Assembly: GCA_016699715.1 (NCBI GenBank)
Contig: CP065007.1
Location: forward strand, 310,001 to 374,000
Direction: 5' to 3'
Length of the DNA: 64,000 nucleotides
DNA from: Candidatus Competibacteraceae bacterium
GTDB taxonomy: Bacteria; Pseudomonadota; Gammaproteobacteria; Competibacterales; Competibacteraceae
A model generated the notes under the pieces. The model worked only from the letters and a program-made list of their open reading frames with translations, ran no database searches and was not told the origin of the DNA. Both the position numbers and the translations under genes were made by a program. Of the stretch, positions 28,261 through 36,879 are shown piece by piece; position 1 is the stretch's first letter, and the number at the start of each line of letters is the position of its first letter.

Positions 28261-29273
28261 ACGCGATGTTCGACTTTTTCGAGGAGAGATGAGGGCAGAC
28301 CGATGCGGCATGACGGTGCGAGCTAAGCTGAGAGGAACCAACCACCTCAACCGCACGGAGAGACCGCCATGCCGCTTGAAGACTTTATCATCACGGTGTT
28401 TTGCTGGGTAGAAGAACACCTGGAAGCCCTGCTGGGGGATCATCGCTTGCGCCAGCGTGGTTTTGCCCCGAAGTTGGCGGACAGCGAAGTGATCACCATG
28501 GAGGTGGTGGGTGAGTTTCTGGGTTTGGATACCGATGTGGGCATCTGGAAGTATTTCCGTCGTCATTGGCCGTCGTGGTTTCCAAGACTCGGATCGCGAA
28601 CCACGTTTGCCCAGCAAGCGGCCAATCTCTGGGTCGTCAAACAGCGGCTGCATCGGCATCTGCTGATCGACTTGGGGGCGGTGACGGACCCTATTCACCT
28701 CGTCGATGGCTGCCCCATGCCGGTGTGTATGCTGACCCGTGCCCCGCAATGCCGATGTTTTCCCGAGGCGGCCGGCTTCGGCTATTGCGCGGCAAAAAAG
28801 CAGTATTATTATGGACTTCATGGTCACTTGATGATCACATTCGATGGCGTGATCACGGCGTGGACGGTGACCCCCGCCGCCGGTGATGAACGCGAAGCGC
28901 TTTGGGATTTGACGGACGGCGTTCACGGCTTGGTCATTGGCGACAAGGGATACCTGAGCGCCTGTCTTCAGGCGGAACTGGCAACCACGGGGATCGATTT
29001 GCAAACCCCCTTGCGGGCGAACATGGCCGATTCCCGTGCGCCTTGGATCATCCAACAACTGACGAGAACCCGCCGCCTCGTGGAAACCGTCATCGGTCAA
29101 CTGACCGAGCAGTTTCATTTTGAGAAAATCCGGGCGCGGGATGTTTGGCACTTGACGAGTCGGATCGCCCGAAAAATCTTGGCGCACACCTTGGGTATTT
29201 TCATGAACCGGCAAATCGGTCGGTCAGACCTGCAGTTTGAGAGCCTGATCGCCTGAAAAGTCGAACATCGCGT
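28261..29273. mobile_element. IS982-family insertion sequence, complete, with target duplication
   Basis: This 1013-bp element has perfect 18-bp terminal inverted repeats (ACGCGATGTTCGACTTTT at 28261-28278 and its complement at 29256-29273). It is flanked by the direct repeat TTGGAT (28255-28260 and 29274-29279). It carries one intact transposase gene and is nested in the IS1-family element, so it is the more recent arrival. Confidence 0.95.
28369..29256 (+). CDS. IS982-family transposase
   Basis: Encodes 295 residues, about the family length. The N-terminal helical domain includes KLADSEVITMEVVGEFLG, typical of IS982. The DDE core includes IHLVDGCPMPVC, LVIGDKGYLS and RRLVETVIGQLTEQFHFEKI, with the catalytic Asp, Asp and Glu all present. 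The gene is intact and fills the element between its terminal repeats. It should be active in catalysing IS982 transposition. Confidence 0.93.
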   Translation: MPLEDFIITVFCWVEEHLEALLGDHRLRQRGFAPKLADSEVITMEVVGEFLGLDTDVGIWKYFRRHWPSWFPRLGSRTTFAQQAANLWVVKQRLHRHLLIDLGAVTDPIHLVDGCPMPVCMLTRAPQCRCFPEAAGFGYCAAKKQYYYGLHGHLMITFDGVITAWTVTPAAGDEREALWDLTDGVHGLVIGDKGYLSACLQAELATTGIDLQTPLRANMADSRAPWIIQQLTRTRRLVETVIGQLTEQFHFEKIRARDVWHLTSRIARKILAHTLGIFMNRQIGRSDLQFESLIA

Positions 29274-29359
29274 TTGGATGGCATCCAATATTTGTTCCCG
29301 GCATTGGATGATGAGGTTCATCACGTAAACTGAGGGACACCACCGAAAATTATCGGGCA

Positions 29360-30376
29360 GTGCGCCAGGCAAATGACAGGGCAAGGGGGCAGTTTTTGAC
29401 GACCGGAGAAGTGGCGGTGATTATCGTCAATTTCAACAGCGGAGCGTTGCTTGATGAATGCCTGCGCCACCTGCGCGCCCAGACCCGGCGCCCGGAGCGG
29501 GTAATCGTGGTGGACAACGCCAGCAGCGATGGTTCCGCCGATCGGCTGGAGTCCGAATACCCCAAAGTGGAGTGTATCCGTGCGGATCGCAACCTGGGTT
29601 TCGCCGCCGCCAACAACTTGGCGGCGCGACGGGCGGGCGAAGTGGAATGGCTGGCACTGCTCAATCCCGACGCCTTTCCGCAGCCGGACTGGCTGGAACG
29701 ATTGCTGGCGGCGACACGGGTTCATCCCGAATGCGCCAGCTTTGGCGCCCGACTGGTGGACGCCAGCGATCCCGACCGGCTCGATGGCACCGGTGACGTT
29801 TATCATGTCAGCGGCTTGGCCTGGCGGCGCGATCACGGTCGGCCCACAGCCGCCGGCGCGAGTGTCAGTGGAGAAATTTTCGCGCCTTGCGCGGCGGCAG
29901 CGCTATATCGCCGCGACGCTTTTCTCGAAGTAGGCGGTTTCGACGAAGATTTTTTCTGTTATTTCGAGGATGTCGATTTGGGGTTTCGATTGCGCTTGCT
30001 CGGCTATCGCAGCCAGTACGTGGCGGATGCCGTGGTCCGGCATGTCGGTTCGGCGGTGACCGGCCGGCGCAGCCCGTTTTCGCTCTATCACGGTCATCGC
30101 AACCTGGTCTGGACGTATTGTAAAAACATGCCCGGCCCCCTGTTCTGGTTCTATCTGCCGCAGCATCTGCTGCTGAATCTGGGCGCCGTGCTCTGGTACG
30201 CGTTGCGCGGTCAGGCAGATTCTTTGCTGCGGGCCAAGCGAGATGCCCTGGGTGGACTTTCACGCTGCTGGCGGCAACGGCGCCTCATCCAGTCCCGCCG
30301 CCGGGTCTCGGCTTGGCGCTTGCGTCAGACCATGAGTCGCGGCCTGCTGGCGCTCTACCGGCGCGGCGGCGGCTGA
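29360..30376 (+). CDS. GT2 family glycosyltransferase
   Basis: Encodes up to 338 residues from a GTG at 29360. A TTG at 29396 with AAGGGGG six to seven bases upstream is the better-supported start and removes 12 residues. The GT-A domain is complete: VAVIIVNFNSGALLDECLRHL, VVDNASSDGSADRL, NLGFAAANN, LLNPDAFP and FCYFEDVDLGFRLRLLGY. This is the RfbF/WcaA-like rhamnosyltransferase-type subgroup. The C-terminus has hydrophobic and basic segments similar to those of the GT2 at 49542. The IS1-family element ends only 15 bases before the frame, so the native promoter has been lost or replaced. Confidence 0.88.
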   Translation: MRQANDRARGQFLTTGEVAVIIVNFNSGALLDECLRHLRAQTRRPERVIVVDNASSDGSADRLESEYPKVECIRADRNLGFAAANNLAARRAGEVEWLALLNPDAFPQPDWLERLLAATRVHPECASFGARLVDASDPDRLDGTGDVYHVSGLAWRRDHGRPTAAGASVSGEIFAPCAAAALYRRDAFLEVGGFDEDFFCYFEDVDLGFRLRLLGYRSQYVADAVVRHVGSAVTGRRSPFSLYHGHRNLVWTYCKNMPGPLFWFYLPQHLLLNLGAVLWYALRGQADSLLRAKRDALGGLSRCWRQRRLIQSRRRVSAWRLRQTMSRGLLALYRRGGG

Positions 30377-30392
30377 AACAGGATTGAAGCCC

Positions 30393-32018
30393 ATGGCGAG
30401 TGTTCCCACCGATCATGTTTATCATCGCGCCCTGAACCCGGACGGTCAGGACTCGTTGGCCAGACTCGCCCGCCAGATCCGCCCCGGCAGCCGGGTGCTG
30501 GATCTGGGCGCCGGTCCGGGCGTGCTGGGCCGCTATCTGGCCGAAGCGCTCGGTTGCGCGGTGGACGGGGTTGAATACAACCCGGTGGCGGTGGCCGAGG
30601 CAGCGTCCTGGTACCGCCAGTTGGAATGCGCTGACCTCGAAAGCATCACGCTGACCGAGCGTTTCGCTGGCCAGCGCTACGATTTCATCCTCTGCGCCGA
30701 TATCCTGGAGCATCTACGCCAACCCGGCGCGGTGCTCGCGCAACTGCCCGAGCTGCTGGCCCCGAACGGGCGGGTGCTGCTGTCGGTACCGAACGCGGCC
30801 TACGCCGGTCTGATCGCCGAACTGCTGGCCGGCGATTTCCGCTACCGGCCCGAGGGATTGCTCGACGAAACCCATCTGCGTTTCTTTACCCACAACTCTC
30901 TGCGCCGCCTGCTGGAGGCGCATGGCCTGCGCGCGGTCGCGCTGGAAACGACGATCATGGATCTGGACCGGTCCGAGTTCGCCGACCAATGGATCGAGGG
31001 TGGCTGGGCCGAGACGCTGTCGGTCGAGGTGATCCGCGCTTTGCTGGACCGGCCCGAGGCACTGGTTTATCAGTTCATCGTGACTGCCGCTCCGGTGAAT
31101 GACGCGGGCGAGGCGATGGTTTCCGTCCCCGCCGAGGCGGCGGCGGCGGCCCAGGCAGCGCTGACGGCTCGGTTAGCCACGCGGATGCCGGCCGTGAGCA
31201 CCGCGCTGACCGTGGCCATCGTCACCCATGCGCCCGATTTGCCGGTGCTGACCACAGTGCTGGAAAGCTTGGGGCGGGCCTTGCGGCATGCGAGCGAACG
31301 GAAGCGGCTGGATCGGGCGCAATTGATCCTGGTCGATAACGGCCCCGGTTCCGGCTGGCGCGAATCCTTACGACAGTTGCTGGTCGCGGCGGATTTGCCG
31401 GCAACGGTCGAATTGCTGAGCGGGCAGGGCAATGTCGGTTATGGCGCTGGACACAATCTGGCGTTTCATCAGGGCATTGGCGAATTTCACCTGGTTCTCA
31501 ACCCCGACGTGCTGTTGGAAGAAGATGCCCTGAGCGAGGGCTTGACGTTTTTGGCCACCCATCCCGAGGCGGGGTTGGTGGCGCCGGCAGCCTGGGACGG
31601 AGACGGCCGGCGGCAATATCTGTGCAAGCGTTATCCGACCGTGCTGGATCTGGCGTTGCGCGGATTTGCCCCGGTCTGGTTGCGGCGAGGTTTTCGGAAC
31701 CGGCTGGATCGTTACGAACTGCGCGATCGGATTGGCGATACCGTGCTGTGGGACCCGCCCATCGCCAGCGGTTGTTTCATGCTGTGCCGGCGGGCGGCGC
31801 TGGAACAGCTTGGAGGCTTCCGCCCGGAGTATTTTCTCTATTTCGAGGATTTCGATTTGAGTCTGCGCTTGGCAGCGGTGGCCCGGCTGGTGTACGTGCC
31901 GGCGGTGCGCGTCGTCCATCTCGGCGGCCATGCCGCCCGCAAGGGAGTCCGTCATGTCGGCCTGTTTCTACGGGCGGCGGCGATGTTCTTCAACCGGCAC
32001 GGTTGGCGCGGGTGGTAG
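30393..32018 (+). CDS. Methyltransferase - GT2 glycosyltransferase fusion
   Basis: Encodes 541 residues from the ATG at 30393, with CAGGA nine bases upstream; a TTG at 30384 is possible. Residues about 15-230 form a class I SAM-dependent methyltransferase: VLDLGAGPGVLGRYL (motif I), FILCADILEHL, VLLSVPNAAY and a THLRFFTHNSLRRLLEAHG closing segment. Residues about 270-541 form a GT2 domain: TVAIVTHAPDL, LVDNGPGSG, NVGYGAGHN, LVLNPDVL and FLYFEDFDLSLRL. The fusion suggests that sugar transfer and methylation act on the same chain, for example capping. It overlaps the start of the next gene. Confidence 0.87.
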   Translation: MASVPTDHVYHRALNPDGQDSLARLARQIRPGSRVLDLGAGPGVLGRYLAEALGCAVDGVEYNPVAVAEAASWYRQLECADLESITLTERFAGQRYDFILCADILEHLRQPGAVLAQLPELLAPNGRVLLSVPNAAYAGLIAELLAGDFRYRPEGLLDETHLRFFTHNSLRRLLEAHGLRAVALETTIMDLDRSEFADQWIEGGWAETLSVEVIRALLDRPEALVYQFIVTAAPVNDAGEAMVSVPAEAAAAAQAALTARLATRMPAVSTALTVAIVTHAPDLPVLTTVLESLGRALRHASERKRLDRAQLILVDNGPGSGWRESLRQLLVAADLPATVELLSGQGNVGYGAGHNLAFHQGIGEFHLVLNPDVLLEEDALSEGLTFLATHPEAGLVAPAAWDGDGRRQYLCKRYPTVLDLALRGFAPVWLRRGFRNRLDRYELRDRIGDTVLWDPPIASGCFMLCRRAALEQLGGFRPEYFLYFEDFDLSLRLAAVARLVYVPAVRVVHLGGHAARKGVRHVGLFLRAAAMFFNRHGWRGW

Positions 32019-33028
32019 CGGCGGACTTTTTCCAGGGCAGGGCGGTGCTGGTGACCGGTGGAACCGGTTTCATCGGCCGCCGCTTGGTCGCCGCGCTGCA
32101 CGAACGGGGTGCGCGGGTGCGGGTGCTGGTCAGAAGTCAGGAGGCGGGAAACAGGTGTCAGGGGTGGCATGAGGGTGCCGTGGAAAAGGTGCTCGGTGAT
32201 CTGGATGACACCGCCAGTCTGGCGCGAGCCTGCGTCGGCGTGGACACCGTGCTGCATGTCGCCGGTTTCGCCCATGCCGACGCGGCGGATACGCCGGATT
32301 TCGCGGCGCGGCACTGGGCGGTGAACGCCGAGGGTACCTTCCGGTTGCTCGACGCGGCGGCGGTGGCCGGAATCGGGCATTTCGTGTTCCTGAGCAGTTG
32401 CAAGGCGGTGGGCGATCCCGGTCCGCGCTGCGTGGACGAAAGCTGGGATGCGGCGGCGGAGACGCCCTATGGTCGGGCCAAGCGCGCCGCCGAGAAACGG
32501 GTGCTGGCGGTGGGTCGCGAGCACGGTTTTCATGCGGTCAATGTGCGGCCGGTGCTGGTCTACGGCCCGGGGATGAAAGGTAATCTAACACGCTTGATCG
32601 CCGCGCGGCGCGGCTGGTTGCCGCCGCTGCCGGAAACCGGTAATCGCCGCTCGCTGGTCCATGTGGACGATGTGGCGCAAGCCCTGCTGCTGGCCGCCGC
32701 GCGGCCCGCCGCCGCCGGCCGGACCTATCTGGTGAGCGATGGACAAAGCCATTCCGGTCGGGAGCTGTATGAACTGGTTCGTCGGGCGCTGGGGCGACCC
32801 GTGCCCGCTTGGGCGGTGCCGGCCGGTATGCTTTATGGCGCAGCCGATTTATCGGATGGTTTGTTATGGCTGGTGGGTCGCCGTGATCGGCGGGCACGGA
32901 CCGTGCTGGACAAGCTATTGGGCTGGGCCTGCTACAACTCCGCTCGCATCGAGCGGGAGTTGGAGTTTCGGCCGGCATGGACGTTGGAGCGGTATTGCAA
33001 GATCGAATTACCGGGATTGGTTCAATGA
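32012..33028 (+). CDS. NAD-dependent epimerase/dehydratase (extended SDR)
   Basis: Encodes 338 residues from a GTG at 32012 that overlaps the previous stop; a GTG at 32042 is also possible. The Rossmann motif VLVTGGTGFIGRRLV is near the N-terminus. LHVAGFAH, FLSSCKAVG and the active-site YGRAK give an SDR triad, and RRSLVHVDDVAQALLLAA is the family's substrate-side motif. It is probably a nucleotide-sugar epimerase or reductase feeding the nearby glycosyltransferases. The exact substrate cannot be read from sequence. The next gene overlaps its stop as ATGA. Confidence 0.85.
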   Translation: MVAADFFQGRAVLVTGGTGFIGRRLVAALHERGARVRVLVRSQEAGNRCQGWHEGAVEKVLGDLDDTASLARACVGVDTVLHVAGFAHADAADTPDFAARHWAVNAEGTFRLLDAAAVAGIGHFVFLSSCKAVGDPGPRCVDESWDAAAETPYGRAKRAAEKRVLAVGREHGFHAVNVRPVLVYGPGMKGNLTRLIAARRGWLPPLPETGNRRSLVHVDDVAQALLLAAARPAAAGRTYLVSDGQSHSGRELYELVRRALGRPVPAWAVPAGMLYGAADLSDGLLWLVGRRDRRARTVLDKLLGWACYNSARIERELEFRPAWTLERYCKIELPGLVQ

Positions 33029-34221
33029 CGGAAACCTGGAGTGGATGGCGTGGGCCGCGGCCGTATGGATTATGGCTGCTGGCGGTTATTGGTGGCGCTC
33101 TGGCGAGCGTATTGGTTCTGCTGCTGTTTTATCGGTTGGGCGGCTTGCAGATTGTGGCGCCGCCGGTGGTGCTGGCGGGGGCTGAGCTACGAGTGGTGGT
33201 CGGTCAGGGCGAATCCACTCCTTCTGGATTGGAAATCCGCCAACCGGGTCCGGAAGGGGTTGCGGTAGCGCAGGGCTTGGTACAACGCATGGTTCGTGCG
33301 GCGTTGTACAACCGCCTGTCCTGGCGGGTGCATGGGCTCGAACCGGGCCATCAGTTACGATTGGTCTGGGTGACGTTGGCCGAGCCGCAAAAGAACCGGG
33401 TACTCACGTTGCCGCCAGCCGGGCCGGATGGAATCGGCGAGCTGAATTTGCGCGCGGAACCGCACTGGCAAGGTCGGATCGCTGCCCTCGGTTTGATCGT
33501 GCCTGGGCCGTTCCCGCAGCCATTGCTGCTGGAACGGCTGGAGTTGCGGTCGGCGCCACTCGCCTTTGGCAATTTGCTGCACTGGGCCTTGGAGGAGTGG
33601 ACCTCGTTCGAGGACTGGAGCCAGCGCTCCATCAATTACACGGCGGGCGCGCCGCTGGATGCCTTGTTCCCGCCGGTGCTGATGGTGGCGCTGTGGATCG
33701 GTTTTGGCGGCGTGTTGTACGCGCTATTCGATCCGCCGCATCGTCGAAAGCTAGCGCCCTACGCCGCGCTGTTTCTGCTTGGCTGGCTAGCGTTGGACCT
33801 GCGCTGGCAGTGGGACTTGCGCCAGCGGCTCGAACAAACCGCGGAGCGCTTCGCTGGCAAGAATGAGGAAGAGCGGCGGTTGGCGGCGCTGGATGGTGAC
33901 TTGTACCGATTTCTGCTGGAGGTGCGTCGGCACTTGCCGGAACAGCCGGTCCGATTGTTCATCGTCAGTGCCGATCCTCATGGGTTTCAAGCCGGTCGCG
34001 TCCGCTATCATTTGTTGCCACACAATGGCTATGCCGGTTTCTCCCAGGTGCCGAATCCCAGTGAGGCACACGCTGGCGACTATGTGTTGATCCTGTCGCC
34101 TCTGAACGGCGTGGGTTATAACCGCGGCTCGCGGGCGCTGGAATGGCAAGGCGGACGGTTGCCGGCGGAGATGCTATATGTCGCTTCGGCGGGCGCGCTG
34201 TTCCGGGTACGTGGAGGCTGA
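33025..34221 (+). CDS. Membrane protein of unknown function
   Basis: Encodes 398 residues, starting at the ATG that overlaps the upstream stop. I do not recognise the family. One N-terminal membrane helix (about residues 13-37) is followed by a beta-rich region of about 170 residues. Two further helices lie near 213-260 (LFPPVLMVALWIGFGGVLYAL and LFLLGWLALDL), then a soluble C-terminal domain (about 275-398) with RLFIVSADPHGFQAGRVRYHLLPH. It is followed six bases later by a GT-C-like protein, and the two are probably a pair. It may be an accessory subunit or partner of that polytopic enzyme (inference). Confidence 0.7.
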   Translation: MTETWSGWRGPRPYGLWLLAVIGGALASVLVLLLFYRLGGLQIVAPPVVLAGAELRVVVGQGESTPSGLEIRQPGPEGVAVAQGLVQRMVRAALYNRLSWRVHGLEPGHQLRLVWVTLAEPQKNRVLTLPPAGPDGIGELNLRAEPHWQGRIAALGLIVPGPFPQPLLLERLELRSAPLAFGNLLHWALEEWTSFEDWSQRSINYTAGAPLDALFPPVLMVALWIGFGGVLYALFDPPHRRKLAPYAALFLLGWLALDLRWQWDLRQRLEQTAERFAGKNEEERRLAALDGDLYRFLLEVRRHLPEQPVRLFIVSADPHGFQAGRVRYHLLPHNGYAGFSQVPNPSEAHAGDYVLILSPLNGVGYNRGSRALEWQGGRLPAEMLYVASAGALFRVRGG

Positions 34222-34227
34222 ACGGCG

Positions 34228-35712
34228 ATGGAGTGGTGGCGGGTTGGTTTGGCATTGGGTTTGCCGTGGCTGGTGGGCGTGCTCTGGCTGCGGGCGCTCT
34301 GGCGTGATGCGCCGGCGGGCATTTGGCCCATGGTGCTGGGATATGGCGGCGTGATGGGCCTGCTGGCGGTGACGTTGTTGCTGCGCGTGCAGGCGGCGGT
34401 GGGGTTGCCGCTGAACTTTGCCGGCCCGATCACGGTGTTGGCGCTGCTGGCCCTGCCGGGCGGTTGGCTGGCGTGGCGGCGGGTTTCATTCTCCAACCGA
34501 CGCCCCATGTGTGAAGATCGGGCGCCAGGGGCGGGGGCGTGGTGGCCACGCATTCTATTCATCCTGTTGTTGTGCTGGCTGGGGTGGCGGTTGGCCGGTT
34601 TGGCGCAAGAGATTTGGTGGCGGCCCCTGTATCCCTGGGATGCCTGGACCACCTGGACGGTGCGGCCGCGAGTGTGGTTGGAATGGCACCAATTGGTGCC
34701 GTTCGTGGACCCACGGCGTTGGCTGGCCGATACCACGGGGTCGGTGTACACCATCCATGCCTGGACCTATCCGTATACCGTGCCGTTGCTGGCGCTGTGG
34801 CCAACCTTGGCTTATGGCGCCTGGAACGAGACCGCCGCCAATCTGCCGTGGTTGGGTGTGGTGCTGGCCTTGGGCTTGGGGTTCTACGGGCAGGCGCGGT
34901 TGTGGGGCGTGGCGCCGTTGACGGCGCTGATTTTTACTTGGCTGCTCTTGTCGCTGCCGCTGCTGGACACCCATGTTGCCTTGGCGGGTTACGCCGATCT
35001 CTGGCTGGCGACGGTGTTCGGTCTGGCGGTGATCGCCTTCTTCCAATGGGCGCGGGATGGCGACCGTCGGCAAGGGTGGTTGGCGTTGCTGCTGGCGTTG
35101 GCCTGTCCCTCGATCAAGTTGGAAGGAATGGTTTGGCTGCTGTTGTTTCTACCGGCCCTGCTAGCCGCTCGCCTGCGGGGATGGTGGTTGCTGGCACTGA
35201 TGGGAGTGGTGTTGGCTTTGGGAGGGGTTTGGTGGCTAACTGGTGGCGTGGAATTCAGTATTCCGGGATTGGGAGAATTTCGGCTGACACCGGAGCTGAT
35301 TCAAGTGCCCTATCTGGGTCGGTTCGCCTTGGGTTATCGGGGTAGCTGGGACCCGGTGGTGATGAATTTCCTGGTATTGGCGAACTGGCATCTATTCGCT
35401 TATCTGATGCTGTTGGCGATGGGGGTGGCGGCGGTTTCGATGGTCAGGCGCGGTACGGCGCGCTGGCAACGGGCGGGACTGGTTTTTATCGTTAGCAGTC
35501 TGCTGGCCCTGTTTGTGTTGTTTTTCCTGACCGATGCCCAGCTTTGGGCCAAGCAGTACACCAGTATCAATCGGGTATTTCTGGAGTTCGTGCCCGCGTT
35601 CCTGTTCTGGATGTTGATGGTGTTTCAGTCCTCATCCCTCGTCCTTGATCCTCCTTCCTTAATCGGAGGAGAGGGCGGGCGGTTGCGCGGCGGCGAGTAC
35701 CCGCCGGTATAA
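34228..35712 (+). CDS. Polytopic membrane protein, GT-C-like glycosyltransferase candidate
   Basis: Encodes 494 residues with roughly 11-12 predicted membrane helices. After the second or third helix, a periplasmic loop carries WWRPLYPWDAWTTW, an acidic-aromatic motif like the D-containing first loop of GT-C enzymes, which use polyprenyl-phosphate sugars. There are no O-antigen polymerase signatures that I recognise, so a Wzy role is possible but unsupported. The last 25 residues (SLVLDPPSLIGGEGGRL...) are encoded by a palindromic repeat and overlap the convergent GT4 gene by 54 bases. The original stop may therefore have been lost to a repeat insertion. Confidence 0.75.
   Translation: MEWWRVGLALGLPWLVGVLWLRALWRDAPAGIWPMVLGYGGVMGLLAVTLLLRVQAAVGLPLNFAGPITVLALLALPGGWLAWRRVSFSNRRPMCEDRAPGAGAWWPRILFILLLCWLGWRLAGLAQEIWWRPLYPWDAWTTWTVRPRVWLEWHQLVPFVDPRRWLADTTGSVYTIHAWTYPYTVPLLALWPTLAYGAWNETAANLPWLGVVLALGLGFYGQARLWGVAPLTALIFTWLLLSLPLLDTHVALAGYADLWLATVFGLAVIAFFQWARDGDRRQGWLALLLALACPSIKLEGMVWLLLFLPALLAARLRGWWLLALMGVVLALGGVWWLTGGVEFSIPGLGEFRLTPELIQVPYLGRFALGYRGSWDPVVMNFLVLANWHLFAYLMLLAMGVAAVSMVRRGTARWQRAGLVFIVSSLLALFVLFFLTDAQLWAKQYTSINRVFLEFVPAFLFWMLMVFQSSSLVLDPPSLIGGEGGRLRGGEYPPV
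35625..35690. repeat. Palindromic repeat at the convergent ends of two genes
   Basis: CTCATCCCTCGTCCTTGATC followed by CCTCCTTCCTTAATCGGAGG forms a hairpin and supplies the last codons of the GT-C-like gene and the last codons of the convergent GT4 gene. It may also act as a terminator for both. Confidence 0.55.
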
Positions 35713-36873
35713 CGCCACCACGGCGGCGGCGACCGGCTCGATGCCGAACCGTTCCCGCAGGGCCGCCGTGCCTGCCTGACCCAGAGTTCGCCGCCGGTCG
35801 GGGTCGTGCTGGAGCGCCCGCAGCGCCGTTGCCAGTGCTGTTGCATCGCCCGGTGGCGCCCGCAGGCCATGATTGGCTTGCTGTACCACCCAGCCCGCGC
35901 CGGAGCCGGGGATGTCGCTCACCACCACCGGCTTGCCAAATCGCATCGCCTCCAGCAGCACCAGCCCGAAAGCCTCGGTGCGCTCCAGCGACGGCAGGCA
36001 CAGCACATCGCAACTGGCCAGCAGGGCGTTGAGGTCGCTCTCCGGCTGAAAACCGGGCAGGCCCACCCGCTCGCCGAGCCCCAAGGCCTGGATCAGCGCG
36101 GTCAGCCGCTCCCGGTGCTCGCCGGTGCCCACGATCAGCACCCGGCTATTTTCAAGGCTGGCGGCGGCCCGGATCAGTACATCGTGGCCTTTGTAGTAGG
36201 TCAGGCGGCCGATGGCCAGCACCCGGAATGCCGTTGTTCCCCATAATAATTCCGCGCGCGCCCGCGCCGCCGGATCAGGGTCGGCGATGCGGGTGGGGTC
36301 CAAGCCCAATGGCACGATGTGACACCGCTCGCGCCAGGGAGCGAGCGCGGTGCTGGCCTCCAGATACGGCGGCGAGGTGGCGACCACCGCCTGACTGGCG
36401 GCCAGCAGGCGTTGCTCGAACGGCCGGTACAAGCGATAGGCCAGCGCCAGCCGCCGGTCGATGGCGGAAGCCACCACGTCGGCGTGCCAATGAACGATCC
36501 ACGGCCGGCGGCGCGCGGCGGGAACGGCCAGCGCCCAGAACGCGGAAGTGTTGGGCAGGTGCAAGTGCAGCAGGTCGGGGCGGAAATCGCGGATTGTCCG
36601 GTGCAGCCAGATCGGGAACGCGGGACTGACCGGCGCATACAGCAGCCGGCCGAAGCATGGCGCGCGGTAGATCGGTCTTTCTTTCCATCTCTCTGAGGGG
36701 GTTGGGGCGAGGATAGAGGGCCATTGGCCGCCCCAGCGGCGTGGTTGCTCATCGTGTACCAGCGCCGCCGCCGCGACGTCGTGCGCTCCCAGGGCCGGCA
36801 GCAGGTCGGCCAGGAAATGCTCGATGCCGCCGGCAAACGGTGGGTAGTATTTGCCGATGTGGAGAACGCGCAT
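35659..36873 (-). CDS. GT4 family glycosyltransferase
   Basis: Encodes 404 residues. It is a GT-B fold: MRVLHIGKYYPPFAGGIEHFL at the start, DLLHLHLPNTSAFW, VLAIGRLTYYKGHDVLI, and the donor-site motif RTEAFGLVLLEAMRFGKPVVVSDIPGSG with the E-x7-E pair. Similar enzymes transfer mannose, rhamnose or glucose to lipid-linked glycans at the cytoplasmic face. Residues SILAPTPSERWKER derive from a translated palindromic repeat near 36680. It is the third gene of a minus-strand operon after the GT2 and DUF2304 genes (six bases from the latter). Confidence 0.9.
   Translation of the reverse strand: MRVLHIGKYYPPFAGGIEHFLADLLPALGAHDVAAAALVHDEQPRRWGGQWPSILAPTPSERWKERPIYRAPCFGRLLYAPVSPAFPIWLHRTIRDFRPDLLHLHLPNTSAFWALAVPAARRRPWIVHWHADVVASAIDRRLALAYRLYRPFEQRLLAASQAVVATSPPYLEASTALAPWRERCHIVPLGLDPTRIADPDPAARARAELLWGTTAFRVLAIGRLTYYKGHDVLIRAAASLENSRVLIVGTGEHRERLTALIQALGLGERVGLPGFQPESDLNALLASCDVLCLPSLERTEAFGLVLLEAMRFGKPVVVSDIPGSGAGWVVQQANHGLRAPPGDATALATALRALQHDPDRRRTLGQAGTAALRERFGIEPVAAAVVALYRRVLAAAQPPALSSD
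36665..36722. repeat. Palindromic repeat remnant inside the GT4 gene
   Basis: CTTTCCATCTCTCTGAGGGG and GTTGGGGCGAGGATAGAGGG form half of the same kind of element and encode SILAPTPSERWKER in the GT4 protein at 35659, at a position where family members normally have a short loop. Confidence 0.5.
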
Positions 36874-36879
36874 GTCCGC

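Larger units (their letters stand above)
27115..29333 (+). pseudogene. IS1-family-like transposase split by IS982
   Basis: The main part runs from the ATG at 27115 to the IS982 insertion at 28260; the last 20 codons, ending DDEVHHVN and TGA, are found at 29274-29333 on the far side. Together they make about 402 residues. The N-terminus is a zinc ribbon (CPNRSCPHYG and CRSCGRR), followed by an IS1 InsA-like helix-turn-helix (IQGTARIVQIDKDTVCAWLN). The C-terminal part has the IS1 InsB-like NTSFVERDNLAWREHNRRLSRKT. In place, the frame reads through into IS982 and stops at 28326 with a foreign tail. Only the tail is replaced, so activity cannot be ruled out. Confidence 0.85.
27018..29344. mobile_element. 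IS1-family-like element (about 1.3 kb) interrupted by IS982
   Basis: The ends are perfect 24-bp inverted repeats, 27018-27041 (starting GGTGGTGTCCCTCAGTTTAC) and 29321-29344. Removing the nested IS982 and one copy of its 6-bp duplication leaves about 1308 bp with a single long transposase frame. Flanking sequences GGAAATTCG and GAAAATTAT are similar but not identical, so a clean target duplication cannot be claimed. The left flank is an IS1380 remnant and the right flank abuts a glycosyltransferase gene, suggesting a deletion on the right side. Confidence 0.85.

Noticed and set aside
27097..29214. A 705-codon open frame on the minus strand
   Set aside because: It lies antisense to the IS1-family and IS982 transposases, which have clear motifs and terminal repeats. 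The antisense product has no recognisable domain and is a by-product of GC-rich codon use.
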